The translations under genes were made by a program, and so were the position numbers. From Paenibacillus sp. XY044 (lineage in GTDB: Bacteria > Bacillota > Bacilli > Paenibacillales > Paenibacillaceae), in assembly GCF_002257645.1 (NCBI RefSeq), contig NZ_NQMO01000014.1, positions 62,001 to 126,000 on the forward strand: a stretch of 64,000 nt of DNA, read 5' to 3'. The notes under the pieces are model-generated. The model was given only the letters and a program-made list of their open reading frames with translations. It had not been told where the DNA came from and searched no databases. This document shows positions 7,704 through 16,496 of the stretch, piece by piece. Numbering within the stretch: position 1 is the first letter of the stretch; every line of letters starts with the position of its first letter.

Positions 7704-7796
7704 TATATAGAATGAACTAAAGAAATGAAAGTTAAATGCCGTATTAGACCGTATAACAGGGAATTTAATGCAATACTTTAGTTCCATCTATCTATA
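7704..7796. repeat. 93-bp palindromic intergenic element, copy B
   Basis: Left arm TATATAGAATGAACTAAAG (7704-7722); right arm 7776-7796 (CTTTAGTTCCATCTATCTATA). Same length and arm sequence family as copies A and C. It sits 12 bases after the glutaredoxin stop and before a strong terminator, so it is probably transcribed as the 3' end of the trxB message. Confidence 0.75.
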
Positions 7797-7810
7797 ACCG
7801 CTGATTGAAG

Positions 7811-7857
7811 GGTCGTCCCGGGAGCAGAGATGCTGCCGCCGGGGCGGCCTTTTTTTC
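7811..7857 (+). terminator. intrinsic terminator of trxB-grx
   Basis: GGTCGTCCCGG pairs with CCGGGGCGGCC and is followed by seven T residues. Confidence 0.85.
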
Positions 7858-7867
7858 ATGGGGCGGC

Positions 7868-7920
7868 GAAAAAAATAAAGGGATGACCGCCAAAGGCAGG
7901 CCGCGATCCGGGCCATCCCT
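7868..7920 (-). terminator. intrinsic terminator of the 7958-8155 gene
   Basis: On the minus strand AGGGATGGCCC pairs with GGTCATCCCT, followed by TTATTTTTTT. It faces the previous terminator and separates convergent genes. Confidence 0.75.
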
Positions 7921-7957
7921 GGGGTATCCCTTGTGTTTGTTGCTTTTAAAAACGCTG

Positions 7958-8155
7958 TCAAAAGAATAGCTTCCCGATCAGCTGCAGCACGAAGTAAATG
8001 ATAATGCCCGTAGCGATGAGTGTGAAGCCTGCCTTGGGACGGCCTTGAAAAAAGCGCAGAATGGCCAGGCTGAACAGCGGTGCGATGATCAGAAGAAACA
8101 GCAGCACGGTCACGAATACCTCGACCGATATATTGGAAATATCCACGTAAGTCAC
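7958..8155 (-). CDS. small two-pass membrane protein
   Basis: About 65 residues with two long hydrophobic segments (VEVFVTVLLFLLIIAPLF and FTLIATGIIIYFVLQLIG) joined by a basic loop (RFFQGRPKAG). The GTG start at 8155 is chosen because GGAGAG lies seven bases upstream. An ATG at 8170 and a longer frame to 8266 exist, but a TATAAT on the minus strand near 8222-8227 places the transcript start inside the longer frame. No family recognised. Confidence 0.55.
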   Translation of the reverse strand: MTYVDISNISVEVFVTVLLFLLIIAPLFSLAILRFFQGRPKAGFTLIATGIIIYFVLQLIGKLFF

Positions 8156-8411
8156 GGACAATCTCTCCATTCCTAAGGTAAAGTCATCGGATTTATCAAC
8201 GTCCAAAAACATCAGCATTTCTATTATATACGAAACCCGCTCTGCATCTACGTAGATTCGGGGCAAAAATTCGTCGATTTTTCGTCAAATCTTTTCCTGA
8301 GGTCGAAAAAACGGAAGGTTGAGAGGATCTTGCCGAATTGCCATGTCTGGGAAGGAAAATGCCTGTAAATTCCGAATATACTAGAAAAAAGATTCGGAGG
8401 GATTGAAAACG

Positions 8412-9062
8412 ATGCATACATCACAAGAGCTGCAAGAACTGCTGTCCGCAAGACTGGTCGCGATTGTCCGGGGCATCACTCGGGATCAGGCCAAGACGGC
8501 AGGCGAGGGATTGGTCGCCGGAGGCGTCCGGCTGATGGAAGTTACGCTGAACACCGATGGGGCGCTGAACATGATAGCAGACTGGCGCTCGGCTTACGAC
8601 GGACGAGCCTGTGTAGGCGCCGGAACCGTATTGAATCTGGCGATGGCCAAGGAGGCGGTTCAGGCCGGAGCGCAGTTTCTCATCTCGCCCAATGTCGATC
8701 AAGCCGTCATCTCCTTTGCTTTGGAGCAGGGAATCGACGTGTGGCCAGGCGCCATGACGCCGACGGAAATTGTGGCCGCTTACGAGGCCGGTGCCCGTGC
8801 GGTTAAGCTGTTCCCGATGGGCAGCCTGGGGATCGGCTATTTGAAAGAGGTCCGCGCGCCGTTGGATCATATTCCCCTGATCGCTACAGGTGGGGTAACG
8901 ATCGGCAATATTGCCGATTATTTCGAAGCAGGGGCGTGCGCAGTTGGTATCGGCAGCTCGCTGCTGCCCAGAGCGGAGCTGGAGTCGGGGAATGACGAGG
9001 CCGTCCGGGAACGGGCCGCGGCGTTTGTTCGAGCGGCCGCCCGAAAAAAAACGGATAAGTAA
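8412..9062 (+). CDS. eda: 2-dehydro-3-deoxy-phosphogluconate / 4-hydroxy-2-oxoglutarate aldolase
   Basis: A 216-residue class I aldolase of the KDPG/KHG family. It cleaves 2-keto-3-deoxy-6-phosphogluconate to pyruvate and glyceraldehyde 3-phosphate. The Schiff-base lysine is K132 (AVKLFPMGS), the general acid-base residue is E43 (LMEVTLNT), and phosphate-binding GAGTV and ATGGV loops are present. The ATG at 8412 is preferred to an in-frame TTG at 8403, which lies only two bases from the GGAGG site. The gene stands alone, without a KDG kinase or uronate genes nearby. Confidence 0.88.
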   Translation: MHTSQELQELLSARLVAIVRGITRDQAKTAGEGLVAGGVRLMEVTLNTDGALNMIADWRSAYDGRACVGAGTVLNLAMAKEAVQAGAQFLISPNVDQAVISFALEQGIDVWPGAMTPTEIVAAYEAGARAVKLFPMGSLGIGYLKEVRAPLDHIPLIATGGVTIGNIADYFEAGACAVGIGSSLLPRAELESGNDEAVRERAAAFVRAAARKKTDK

Positions 9063-9128
9063 TGGAACGGCAGGTGGTGCTTTAAGCCGAGTGCAGGCAG
9101 CCGGGATGCCGCTTGGAAGTCGTTCGTA

Positions 9129-9163
9129 AGCCGTTCACAAGCCGCCGCCAGCCGTTCACAAGC
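9129..9163 (+). repeat. short tandem repeat
   Basis: AGCCGTTCACAAGC occurs at 9129-9142 and again at 9150-9163, a 21-base period; a partial unit precedes it. It lies in the 9063-9317 gap, which shows no other clear signal. Confidence 0.6.
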
Positions 9164-9317
9164 AGTGTAGAAGCTGGATGTGTCATAACTTGCCCATGGC
9201 CGGAATAGAGTCATTTGGAAGGGCCATTTTCATGTACGGATGGGCTCGTTCGGCCATGGGATGACGGAAGCGGTAAGGGTGTGGACCGGCATGATGGTCA
9301 GGAAGGGAGGGGGCCAT

Positions 9318-10460
9318 ATGATTGTAAAGCGCTTCTCGCTCGTCGCGGTGCTGCTCTTTGGAACGGTGGCCGCCGCTGCTGTTTCCCCGAGCATCGATTG
9401 GGAAAGGGTATATGCGGCCACGACCTCTCCGGGGAATGTGGTCACGACCGTAGACGGGATTCAGGCGAAGATGCTGGCCGCCATGAATCAGCGCCTGGAG
9501 AAGATTCAGTTTGTGTACCAGGGCAAGACGTCAACCCTCAAGAGCCAGCTGAAGAGCGCCCTCGAACAGGCGCTGGAGAGCGATCCCTACATCAATTATA
9601 CGATCGAAAGTTATGGCTACTCCTACAGCGGCAGCTCGAAATCGGCCACGGTGAGCGTGCAGCTCCGCTACCGGGAAACCGCTGTGCAGACGGCTTACGT
9701 TGACCAGCGGGTGAAGGCGGTACTCAGCAGCTTGATCCGGCCCGGCATGAACGATCATGAGAAGATCAAAGCGATTCATGACTGGGTAGTGCTCCATTTG
9801 AAATACGATATGACCCTTCAGAAATACACCGCTTATGACGGACTCAGCTCGGGCAGCACGGTCTGCCAGGGGTATTCGCTGCTGACTTACAAGATGCTGA
9901 AGGAAGCCGGAATTCCGAATAAAATCGTGGAAGGAACCGCCGCTCCGAGGGATACGGGCGTGAGCCAGCTGCACGCCTGGAATCTGGTGCTTCTTGACGG
10001 CAAATGGTACCACTTGGACACGACCTGGGATGATCCTGCTCCGGACAAGGCCGGTGAAGTTGGTACGGGCTATTACCTGCGCACGGATGCGCAGATGAGG
10101 AAGGACCATGCCTGGACCAAAACCTATCCCGCTGCCGTAACCTTGTACCGTGACACGCTGTCCGGCCTGATCCGGCAGGGAGGGAGCCATCTGGCGTTTT
10201 ACAAGAAGCTGCAGGAACAGCTCGAGTACCAATTGTACGATCCGGCACAGATCGTATCGACGTCCGCCCAGCTCAGCGCCAAGGCCAAACCGGTGGCCGC
10301 CGCGGGAGGGCGCTCGCTGCTCTTCCGGTTCCACGGGAACAAGGAGCAGCTGCTCGGCGCCCTGCAGGATTTGTACCGGCTTGGGGTAAGCTCGATCTCA
10401 TACACGCAAAGCCCGCTGGATGAGACGGAGGACCTGCGAATTTACGTCACTTGGAAATAG
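9318..10460 (+). CDS. secreted transglutaminase-like protein
   Basis: A 380-residue protein with an N-terminal signal peptide (MIVKRFSLVAVLLFGTVAAAAV). A transglutaminase core at about 140-245 has the full catalytic triad: C183 (STVCQGYS), H219 (LHAWN) and D234 (YHLDTTWDD). The C-terminal 120 residues form an uncharacterised domain. Such proteins act outside the cell as peptidases or transamidases on wall or surface proteins; the substrate cannot be deduced. Start chosen for the GGGAGGGGG site seven bases upstream. A strong terminator follows and no partner genes are evident. Confidence 0.8.
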   Translation: MIVKRFSLVAVLLFGTVAAAAVSPSIDWERVYAATTSPGNVVTTVDGIQAKMLAAMNQRLEKIQFVYQGKTSTLKSQLKSALEQALESDPYINYTIESYGYSYSGSSKSATVSVQLRYRETAVQTAYVDQRVKAVLSSLIRPGMNDHEKIKAIHDWVVLHLKYDMTLQKYTAYDGLSSGSTVCQGYSLLTYKMLKEAGIPNKIVEGTAAPRDTGVSQLHAWNLVLLDGKWYHLDTTWDDPAPDKAGEVGTGYYLRTDAQMRKDHAWTKTYPAAVTLYRDTLSGLIRQGGSHLAFYKKLQEQLEYQLYDPAQIVSTSAQLSAKAKPVAAAGGRSLLFRFHGNKEQLLGALQDLYRLGVSSISYTQSPLDETEDLRIYVTWK

Positions 10461-10497
10461 GCAAAAGCATGGGCGAGGTTCGGCAGAACGAAGCAGA

Positions 10498-10545
10498 AGG
10501 CCCCTCACTGCAAAGCTCAGGAGCTTGCAGGAGGGGTCTTTTTAC
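10498..10545 (+). terminator. intrinsic terminator
   Basis: A long imperfect stem (GGCCCCTCACTGCAAAGCTC with GAGCTTGCAGGAGGGGTC) is followed by TTTTT. Confidence 0.85.
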
Positions 10546-10583
10546 GCACCAACTACATTATAATTTTTAGGGATGGGTGCATT

Positions 10584-11108
10584 ATGACCAGGCAGAGAAT
10601 AAAATCCGGCATAATAACAGGTATTGTTATAGTGGGAATCGTGTTTTTGTACGGAATTTTTTACTTCGAAAATATCCCCTCCGGAATTCTTTTACGTGCT
10701 GGAATCACAAAGAGCAATGTAGTCATGTCTGCTGATAGCAATAGTTTTCGTCACTATTTTATTATGGAGAAAGGGGAACCTGCTGGAATAATGACCCTGC
10801 AAAGGGAAGGGAAACTGTGGTCGAAGTATTATTATTCGAGAGATGTTTCAATTTCAAAGAGCTCGCCTAATATTACTTTGTTGAAAAGTTACCAACCTCT
10901 ATATATAGATAACGCTGGTAAAACAATTCCTGTATGGGGCGGATCAGTAAGTGCTCACAAAGATGAATACCAGTCTGTTAAGATTAGAATTCATGGGAAT
11001 ATTAAAGATCCCGCCTCTTCGATAAAAAAGGACGGCAGGATTTACTTTTTTTATTTAGATCCTAATATGTCGATTGATGAGAACATTGAGATATTACCCC
11101 AGAAATGA
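10584..11108 (+). CDS. orphan AT-rich membrane-anchored protein
   Basis: A 174-residue protein with one N-terminal membrane segment (IITGIVIVGIVFLYGIFYF) and a hydrophilic exported part rich in Ser, Lys and Ile. No motif is recognised. Its base composition is far more AT-rich than its neighbours, and it lies alone between two terminators. That suggests recent acquisition or weak constraint. The ribosome binding site is AGGGATGGG, seven bases before the ATG. Confidence 0.6.
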   Translation: MTRQRIKSGIITGIVIVGIVFLYGIFYFENIPSGILLRAGITKSNVVMSADSNSFRHYFIMEKGEPAGIMTLQREGKLWSKYYYSRDVSISKSSPNITLLKSYQPLYIDNAGKTIPVWGGSVSAHKDEYQSVKIRIHGNIKDPASSIKKDGRIYFFYLDPNMSIDENIEILPQK

Positions 11109-11185
11109 TCTGAAAAATAGGTTGATCTCATTTAGTGGTTCTGCCGACTTCCCTAAGGACACTGTCTCAAAGGCCAACAGCACAA

Positions 11186-11224
11186 AAAGGAGACTCACAT
11201 TGTTATATGTGAGTCTCCTTTTTA
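11186..11224. terminator. bidirectional terminator
   Basis: AAAAAGGAGACTCACA pairs with TGTGAGTCTCCTTTTT, so both strands have a U-tail. It serves the orphan gene and the convergent lysine permease. Confidence 0.85.
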
Positions 11225-11238
11225 TTTGCAGATTAACG

Positions 11239-12696
11239 TCACCGCGGATCGTGGCTGGTCAGGTCGCACTGCTCCAGCGGGGTCAGCTTGGTTTTCTTTT
11301 TCCACTTGTACCCGAACCATACGGCCAGGAACAGCGGAATGCTGACATACGTCACGAGAATGCCGTACCAGTCGATTTTACTGCCGGTAAACGCGCCGGT
11401 GTTCTGCCCCAGGATCGCGATGATGCACAAGATAAAGGCAAAGATCGGACCGAACGGGAACCAGCGCGCCCGGTAGGGCAGCTCATCCAGGGAATGTCCC
11501 TGGGCGATGAAAGCCCGCCGGAAACGGTAGTGGCAGACGGCGATGCCGAGCCAGTTGATAAAGCCGCACATGCCGGAGGCGTTCAGCAGCCAATTGTACA
11601 CGACCCCATCGCCGAACAGGGAGGCCAGGAATGCCAGCATGCCGATCGCCGTGGTGATCAAGAGTGCGTACACGGGAACGCCGCGGCTGTTCAGCCGGCT
11701 CAAAAATTTGGGTGCCAGGCCGTCCTTGGCCATGGCATACAGCACGCGGGTGGAGGCGTACATGCCGGAGTTGCCCGCCGACAATACGGAGCTCAGAATG
11801 ACCGCGTTCATGACGGACGCCGCGAAGGCCAGACCCGCCTTTTGGAATACCAAGGTGAACGGGCTGACGCCGATATTGTTCAGATCGCTCTTCAGCAGGT
11901 TCGGATTCGTATAAGGAATCAGGAATCCGATAACGATGATCGCCAAAATGTAGAAGATCAGAATCCGCCAAAATACCTGTTTGATGGCACGCGGCACGTT
12001 TTGGCGCGGATTCTCGCTCTCTCCTGCAGCCACCCCGATCAGCTCGGTCCCTTGGAAGGAGAAGCCCGCCGCCATAAAGACGCCGACGAAAGCAAAAAAT
12101 CCGCCATGGAACGAGCTGCCGCCCAGGTTGAAGTTCTCGAAGCCGACCGGCTTGCCGCCCATGATCCCGACGATCATCAGAATGCCGACGACCAGGAAAA
12201 TAATGACGACCGCGATTTTAATAATGGCAAACCAGTATTCGGATTCACCGTAGCCCTTGGCCGATAAAATATTCAGGGCAAACATGATGGCCAGAAACAG
12301 CAGACTCCATAAAAAAGAGGGAGAGTCCGGAAACCAATATTTGATAATGACGGTCGCCGCGGACAGCTCGGCCGCGATCGTGATCGCCCAGTTGTACCAG
12401 AAGTTCCAGCCGACGGCAAACCCGAAGGCCGGGCTGACGAAGCGGGTGCCGTAGGTGCTGAACGAACCGGAATCCGGCATGTAGGTGGCCATTTCCCCCA
12501 GGCTCGTCATCAGAAAATATACCATCAGGCCGACGGCGGCATAGGCCAGAATCGCTCCGCCTGGTCCGGAAGAGGAGATGGCGCTGCCGCTCGCCAGAAA
12601 GAGCCCGGTTCCGATGGAGCCGCCGAGGGCGATCATCGTCATGTGCCGGGATTTCAGGCTCTGTTTGAGTGCCGTTACCGGTGTTTTTGAACGCAT
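11239..12696 (-). CDS. lysP: lysine-type amino acid permease (APC family)
   Basis: A 485-residue amino acid permease with about 12 membrane segments. The N-terminus carries the family signature (HMTMIALGGSIGTGLFLASG), and GTELIGVAAGESENP lies in the middle, both typical of the AAT/LysP subgroup. It would import lysine by proton symport. The assignment rests mostly on the lysine riboswitch and terminator directly upstream, which would shut the gene off when lysine is plentiful. The start codon has a weak AAGGGATGA site. A bidirectional terminator follows. Confidence 0.85.
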   Translation of the reverse strand: MRSKTPVTALKQSLKSRHMTMIALGGSIGTGLFLASGSAISSSGPGGAILAYAAVGLMVYFLMTSLGEMATYMPDSGSFSTYGTRFVSPAFGFAVGWNFWYNWAITIAAELSAATVIIKYWFPDSPSFLWSLLFLAIMFALNILSAKGYGESEYWFAIIKIAVVIIFLVVGILMIVGIMGGKPVGFENFNLGGSSFHGGFFAFVGVFMAAGFSFQGTELIGVAAGESENPRQNVPRAIKQVFWRILIFYILAIIVIGFLIPYTNPNLLKSDLNNIGVSPFTLVFQKAGLAFAASVMNAVILSSVLSAGNSGMYASTRVLYAMAKDGLAPKFLSRLNSRGVPVYALLITTAIGMLAFLASLFGDGVVYNWLLNASGMCGFINWLGIAVCHYRFRRAFIAQGHSLDELPYRARWFPFGPIFAFILCIIAILGQNTGAFTGSKIDWYGILVTYVSIPLFLAVWFGYKWKKKTKLTPLEQCDLTSHDPR

Positions 12697-12754
12697 AAAA
12701 AGAAATCATCCCTTCAAATATGAATATGACTTCATGGAGTGGAAGGGGAACAAC

Positions 12755-12792
12755 CAAAAAGGGACCCCAGGTATGAAGTACCCGCGGTCCCT
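12755..12792 (-). terminator. riboswitch-controlled terminator
   Basis: On the minus strand GGGACCGCGGGTAC pairs imperfectly with the part ending GGGGTCCC, followed by TTTTTGG. It lies between the aptamer and the lysP start and is the expression platform. Confidence 0.8.
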
Positions 12793-12833
12793 ATAAATGA
12801 CTCTATGGCTTCCGCACCCGTGCTTCCATGAAA

Positions 12834-13053
12834 GATAGCTCATCACAGCGCCCGATCTTCCTGCTGAAGGAAGGAACGCCGTGACAGTTCTGTCCCTTTC
12901 GGAGAACAGACCCAGCATGCCAACCGGTAGAGCGGGTTCGCACACTTCGGCGGAAGGCGCCCTTCGCTGTCCGTCACCGGCGGCTCTTACGCCTCGGAAC
13001 AGCTACTCATCGCTTCCGCAACCTCTACCTCACCTTGGACGGATGAGGTTATC
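12834..13053 (-). promoter_or_regulatory. lysine (L-box) riboswitch
   Basis: Read on the minus strand, the 220-base element opens with a P1 strand (GATAACCTCATC) that pairs with GATGAGCTATC at its 3' end. Inside are the L-box signatures AGGTAGAGG, GATGAGTAG, CGCCGAAG, GGCATGCTGGGTCTG and ACTGTCACGG, in the order seen in the Thermotoga and Bacillus lysine aptamers. A terminator follows before lysP, so lysine binding should cause early termination. The 12697-13164 gap is thus mostly regulatory RNA. Confidence 0.93.
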
Positions 13054-13164
13054 TTTTACATATTTCTTTGTATTGATGTATTGAACACGTAACATAGTAA
13101 CTTATTGCACCGGGAAAAGACAATGGTTAATGCTGGAACCTGGGAGAGCCGTTCCCTGCAAGCT

Positions 13165-14301
13165 TCAGGAGCGGCTCCGCTTGGCCATCTGCTGCCACAC
13201 GGTACCTGCGGCCTGTTCGCCGGATTCGATGCGTTCCAAGGCCATCCGCGCCTGCAGGCTCACTTCGAATTCGGGATCGTTCACCGCTTCCTCCAAGGCA
13301 TCGCGCGCTTCTTCCGTACCGACTTCGTACAGGAAGCGGGCGGCGCGCCAGCGGACGATCTTGCTGCTGTCCTTCAGCGTCGCCTGCATCGCCGGCGTGG
13401 CCGCCGGATCGCCGATGTCGGACAGCGTGTCGCCCGCCGTCCGGCGGACGGTCGGTGAGCTGTCCTTCAGCGCCTCGTACAGCAGCTCCATCGCTTCCGG
13501 CGTGCGCAGATCGCCCAGATAGACGACCGCCAAGCGGCGGGTCTGCATCTTCTCGTCATGCAGCGCCTGACGGATGAACGGCAGCCGTTCCTCGGTCGGC
13601 TGCATGCCGTCCAGGGCAGCGTAGCGAACCTTCCAATCAGCGCTGTGCATGGCTTCGGCGAGCTCGGCATCGCTCAGCTCGCGCCGTTCCTCTTCAAACT
13701 CGCTCTCGCTGGCGCCGTGGGCGATCGCCTGCTCGATGACCTTCTTCAGCCGATCCTCGGGAAATGCCGCTTCGAGCTCCTGCTCGATTTCGCCGGCGAT
13801 ATCCTCCAGCTCCCCATAGCGGACGCCATAATCCTTCAGCTTACGCTCCTTGATCATCGTCGCTGCGGTGATTTCCATCACGGCTTTCGTAAAGCGGTCG
13901 GACAGCGCCCGGCGGACCTCCTGGGTGCCGGACTTCACGCGGATCTGCATCGGGATGCCCCGGAAAAACTGCACGAACACTTCCGCCTCGCCGTAATGGC
14001 TGCCGGCTTCCGCGTCTTCTTCCGTAAACTGGCTCGCAAGGCCCTCCTGACCGAACCGCTCCTGTACTTCGCCGAGGATGGCGGACCAGTCCGCGCTGCC
14101 CTGGCGTTCCAATGCGACAAAGTCGAGGGTGTGGAACACGCTTTTGACCCCTTGGATATGCAGCATCTCCCGGATCCATGCCGGGGCGGATCGTTCATTG
14201 TCAAGCGTATATGTTTTGCGGATACCGGGCTCCAGACTCTCATCCAAATGCAGCTTCATAGAGTTCGGACTCGGCGTTGGCTCGATAAATTTGATTTTCA
14301 C
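13165..14301 (-). CDS. Nfu_N/HEAT-repeat protein, CvfC (YpgR)-like
   Basis: A 378-residue cytosolic protein. Residues 1-85 form an Nfu/NifU N-terminal-like domain (IKFIEPTPSPNSMKL, later MLHIQGVKSVF). The C-terminal half consists of HEAT-like helical repeats (VRYAALDGM, TRRLAVVYLGDL, VRRTAGDTLSDIGDP, VRWRAARFLYEVG). This layout matches the virulence factor CvfC/YpgR family of firmicutes, whose biochemical role is not settled; Nfu_N suggests a link to iron-sulfur assembly. GTG 14301 has AAGGAGGT nine bases upstream, better than the in-frame start at 14331. Confidence 0.8.
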   Translation of the reverse strand: MKIKFIEPTPSPNSMKLHLDESLEPGIRKTYTLDNERSAPAWIREMLHIQGVKSVFHTLDFVALERQGSADWSAILGEVQERFGQEGLASQFTEEDAEAGSHYGEAEVFVQFFRGIPMQIRVKSGTQEVRRALSDRFTKAVMEITAATMIKERKLKDYGVRYGELEDIAGEIEQELEAAFPEDRLKKVIEQAIAHGASESEFEEERRELSDAELAEAMHSADWKVRYAALDGMQPTEERLPFIRQALHDEKMQTRRLAVVYLGDLRTPEAMELLYEALKDSSPTVRRTAGDTLSDIGDPAATPAMQATLKDSSKIVRWRAARFLYEVGTEEARDALEEAVNDPEFEVSLQARMALERIESGEQAAGTVWQQMAKRSRS

Positions 14302-14367
14302 AGGTAAAAGACCTCCTTCTTTTTCAATCATTCTTACTATTGAAAAAATGAATTAATCTCATGCTTG

Positions 14368-14389
14368 TATAGATTGAATCATCTATCTA
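14368..14389. repeat. possible collapsed copy of the 93-bp palindromic element
   Basis: TATAGATTGAAT is joined directly to CATCTATCTA. These correspond to the outer left arm and the outer right arm of the 93-bp element, as though the middle had been deleted. Confidence 0.3.
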
Positions 14390-14510
14390 AACTACAGTTT
14401 ACCTCACTTTGCCCCCAAACATAAACCTTTTGCCGCGGATAGAAAATGGATGGGAAGACTACAATGACTAAAAGGTTACCTAAGCTGCATAGAAGGGGCT
14501 GCACTTCCTC

Positions 14511-14612
14511 GTGATTCTCACCATTTATTTCGCACCGATGCTGATCGTCGTCGTGACCATCATGTTTTTGGCGCTGTACATCATTCATTACTCTGACCTG
14601 CATGACGAATAA
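14511..14612 (+). CDS. possible 33-aa hydrophobic peptide
   Basis: A short frame from GTG 14511 encodes a membrane-segment-like peptide (FAPMLIVVVTIMFLALYI) with a charged end (HYSDLHDE). An AAGGGG is found about 11 bases upstream. It lies in the 14302-14750 gap, otherwise empty apart from the collapsed repeat. It is weakly supported and may not be translated. Confidence 0.3.
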   Translation: MILTIYFAPMLIVVVTIMFLALYIIHYSDLHDE

Positions 14613-14750
14613 GTCATAGACTCTGAAAAAACAACAGACGAGAATTGAAACGAAAGGGCGCACCCGGGCATTTTCTACGTGTGGTACACGAGGTTTCGGA
14701 TCGGGTAAAATGGAGTAAACAGCGATTACACCCGGGAAGGAGGAGGTCTC

Positions 14751-15734
14751 TTGCCGAAGATCCGCTACAATAACATGGATAATGTCAGCACGGATAAAAC
14801 GTTGAAGCAGTTCAGACAGTGGCGCCAGGAGCGGCGGCAGAAGAAAAAGGACTACAGCTACCAAATCCCGAATATGCCGCCGGATCTGAACTACCTGCAC
14901 GGCAACCGTCAGGATACGTCGATTACCTGGATCGGCCATTCCACCTTTTTCATCCAGTATGAGGGCCTCAACATTTTGACAGACCCAGTCTGGGCCAAAA
15001 GAATGGGTTTTGAGCGGCGCATCGGCACGCCCGGTCTCCTGATCGATGATGTGCCGCCGGTGGACGTTATTCTTATATCGCATTCCCACTATGACCATAT
15101 GCACCTGGCTTCCATCCGGAAGCTGTACCGGGCGGGCACGACGCTGATCGTTCCGGTCGGACTCCGCGGGAAGATGGTCCGCAAAGGGTTCCACAACTGC
15201 CGGGAGCTGAAATGGTGGGAGCATTTGGTGATCGGCCGCGTGAAGATCAGCTTCGTACCGACGCAGCACTGGACGCGCCGCACGCCGTTTGACACCAACA
15301 CTTCGCATTGGGGAGGTTTTGTGCTGGAGCCGCATGAGACAGGGGAAGCCGATCCCGGAACAGCGGAAGACGGCAAAACGCTGCTGCCGCCCAACGTCTA
15401 TTTTGCGGGGGACAGCGGGTATTTTGCCGGATTCAAAGAGATTGGCCAGCGCTTCAACCTGCATGTGGCGCTGATGCCGATCGGGGCGTATGAGCCCGAG
15501 TGGTTTATGACGTCGCAGCACGTCAATCCCGAGGAGGCGCTGCAGGCTTTTCAGGATGTGGGGGCCGAGATGATGATTCCGATGCATTACGGGACGTTCC
15601 GCCTGGCCGACGACACGGCCCGGGAGGCGCTGGACCGGATGGAGGCAGAGCGCATCCGTCTCGGACTGAGCGAGGAGCGGATTAGAGTGATGCACTACGG
15701 GGAGACGCTGTTGATTCACCCGGAGCGGCGGTAG
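14751..15734 (+). CDS. metallo-beta-lactamase-fold hydrolase, NAPE-PLD/UlaG-like
   Basis: A 327-residue MBL-fold enzyme. Metal-binding motifs are SHSHYDHM (about 112-119), the later histidine in TQHWTRR, the aspartate in YFAGDSGYF and a C-terminal histidine in IPMHYGTF. TWIGHSTFFIQYEG and the WGGF motif are typical of the branch containing N-acyl-phosphatidylethanolamine phospholipase D and bacterial relatives. The substrate is unknown. The first 50 residues are basic and lysine-rich. The TTG start lies seven bases after GGAGG; an ATG eight codons later is an alternative. A terminator follows. Confidence 0.82.
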   Translation: MPKIRYNNMDNVSTDKTLKQFRQWRQERRQKKKDYSYQIPNMPPDLNYLHGNRQDTSITWIGHSTFFIQYEGLNILTDPVWAKRMGFERRIGTPGLLIDDVPPVDVILISHSHYDHMHLASIRKLYRAGTTLIVPVGLRGKMVRKGFHNCRELKWWEHLVIGRVKISFVPTQHWTRRTPFDTNTSHWGGFVLEPHETGEADPGTAEDGKTLLPPNVYFAGDSGYFAGFKEIGQRFNLHVALMPIGAYEPEWFMTSQHVNPEEALQAFQDVGAEMMIPMHYGTFRLADDTAREALDRMEAERIRLGLSEERIRVMHYGETLLIHPERR

Positions 15735-15782
15735 CCGGATACCGGAGGAGAACGGATGCGTCCAGTCATGGATTCATACGAA

Positions 15783-15828
15783 ACACCGGAAAGGCTGCCG
15801 GAACGGCCGGCTTCTTTCCGGTGTTTTT
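15783..15828 (+). terminator. intrinsic terminator
   Basis: ACACCGGAAAG pairs with CTTTCCGGTGT around an inner GCCGG/CCGGC stem and is followed by seven T residues. Confidence 0.85.
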
Positions 15829-15839
15829 TTGCACGGACT

Positions 15840-16220
15840 TTACACCATGCGGAATTCCAACGGTTTAGACAGCGTTTTGTATACCGGGCACTCCCGTACT
15901 AAGCGGAGGACCATTTGCTTGGACGCTTCTTCCAACTCACCGGAGATGTCGATGCGGTAATGAAATGCCGTCGCTTCTTCCTTGCGGTCCAGTTCGACCG
16001 TAACCCGGACTTCGTCATAGGGCAGGTTCAGCCGGTCCAGCACCATTCGTGCCGTGATGTTCAGGCAGGCCGCATAACCGGCCTCAATCAGGTCATGCGG
16101 ACGGAAGTGCTTGCCGCTGCCGCCTTTATCGGGGGTGACATCGGCTTGTATAGCCGCTGTACCATTAGAGAGCTCGGTCAAATAAAGCTCGCGTCCGCTA
16201 GTGGAAGTTACCAAGGGCAT
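15840..16220 (-). CDS. OsmC/Ohr-family peroxiredoxin-like protein
   Basis: A 126-residue OsmC-fold protein. Two conserved cysteines, C52 (GYAACLNIT) and C111 (RECPVYKTL), form the peroxide-reducing centre in this family, which detoxifies organic hydroperoxides. The opening differs from classical Ohr, placing it among general OsmC relatives. The ATG at 16220 directly abuts its GAGGTGA site; a TTG at 16214 has better spacing and may be the real start. It converges on the MBL hydrolase gene. Confidence 0.8.
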   Translation of the reverse strand: MPLVTSTSGRELYLTELSNGTAAIQADVTPDKGGSGKHFRPHDLIEAGYAACLNITARMVLDRLNLPYDEVRVTVELDRKEEATAFHYRIDISGELEEASKQMVLRLVRECPVYKTLSKPLEFRMV

Positions 16221-16429
16221 TCACCTCTCATGTGGAATGTTCGTCCCCTCATCCTTCCGTTTTGGGGTCCACTCGATTATCTCTTAGAGCGAACGGGAAT
16301 AGAAATAGATAAAAACGATTATATTGATAGAGATAGGCAATAATAGGACAAACGTCCGGGTAGGGGAAGGAATACCCGGGGCTTGGGCGGACGGCAGGAT
16401 CTTCTTCGTTTTTCTATTAGGAAATGGGC

Positions 16430-16458
16430 TTCGATCGCACGTTGATTTATGCTATAAT
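16430..16458 (+). promoter_or_regulatory. sigma-A extended -10 promoter of the ABC-F gene
   Basis: TTCGAT (16430-16435), a 17-base spacer and TATAAT (16453-16458) preceded by TGC, an extended -10. The predicted start is about 30 bases before the ATG at 16497. Confidence 0.7.
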
Positions 16459-16496
16459 GTGCTGAAGCCTACTAGCGAAAGGAATGGTAATACTTC

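Noticed and set aside
11074..12267. 397-codon plus-strand frame opposite lysP
   Set aside because: It overlaps a terminator and a well-defined permease, and its sequence is low in hydrophobic residues with no recognisable motif.
12881..13084. 67-codon frame in the lysP upstream region
   Set aside because: It lies entirely across the lysine riboswitch on the opposite strand; RNA structure explains the sequence.
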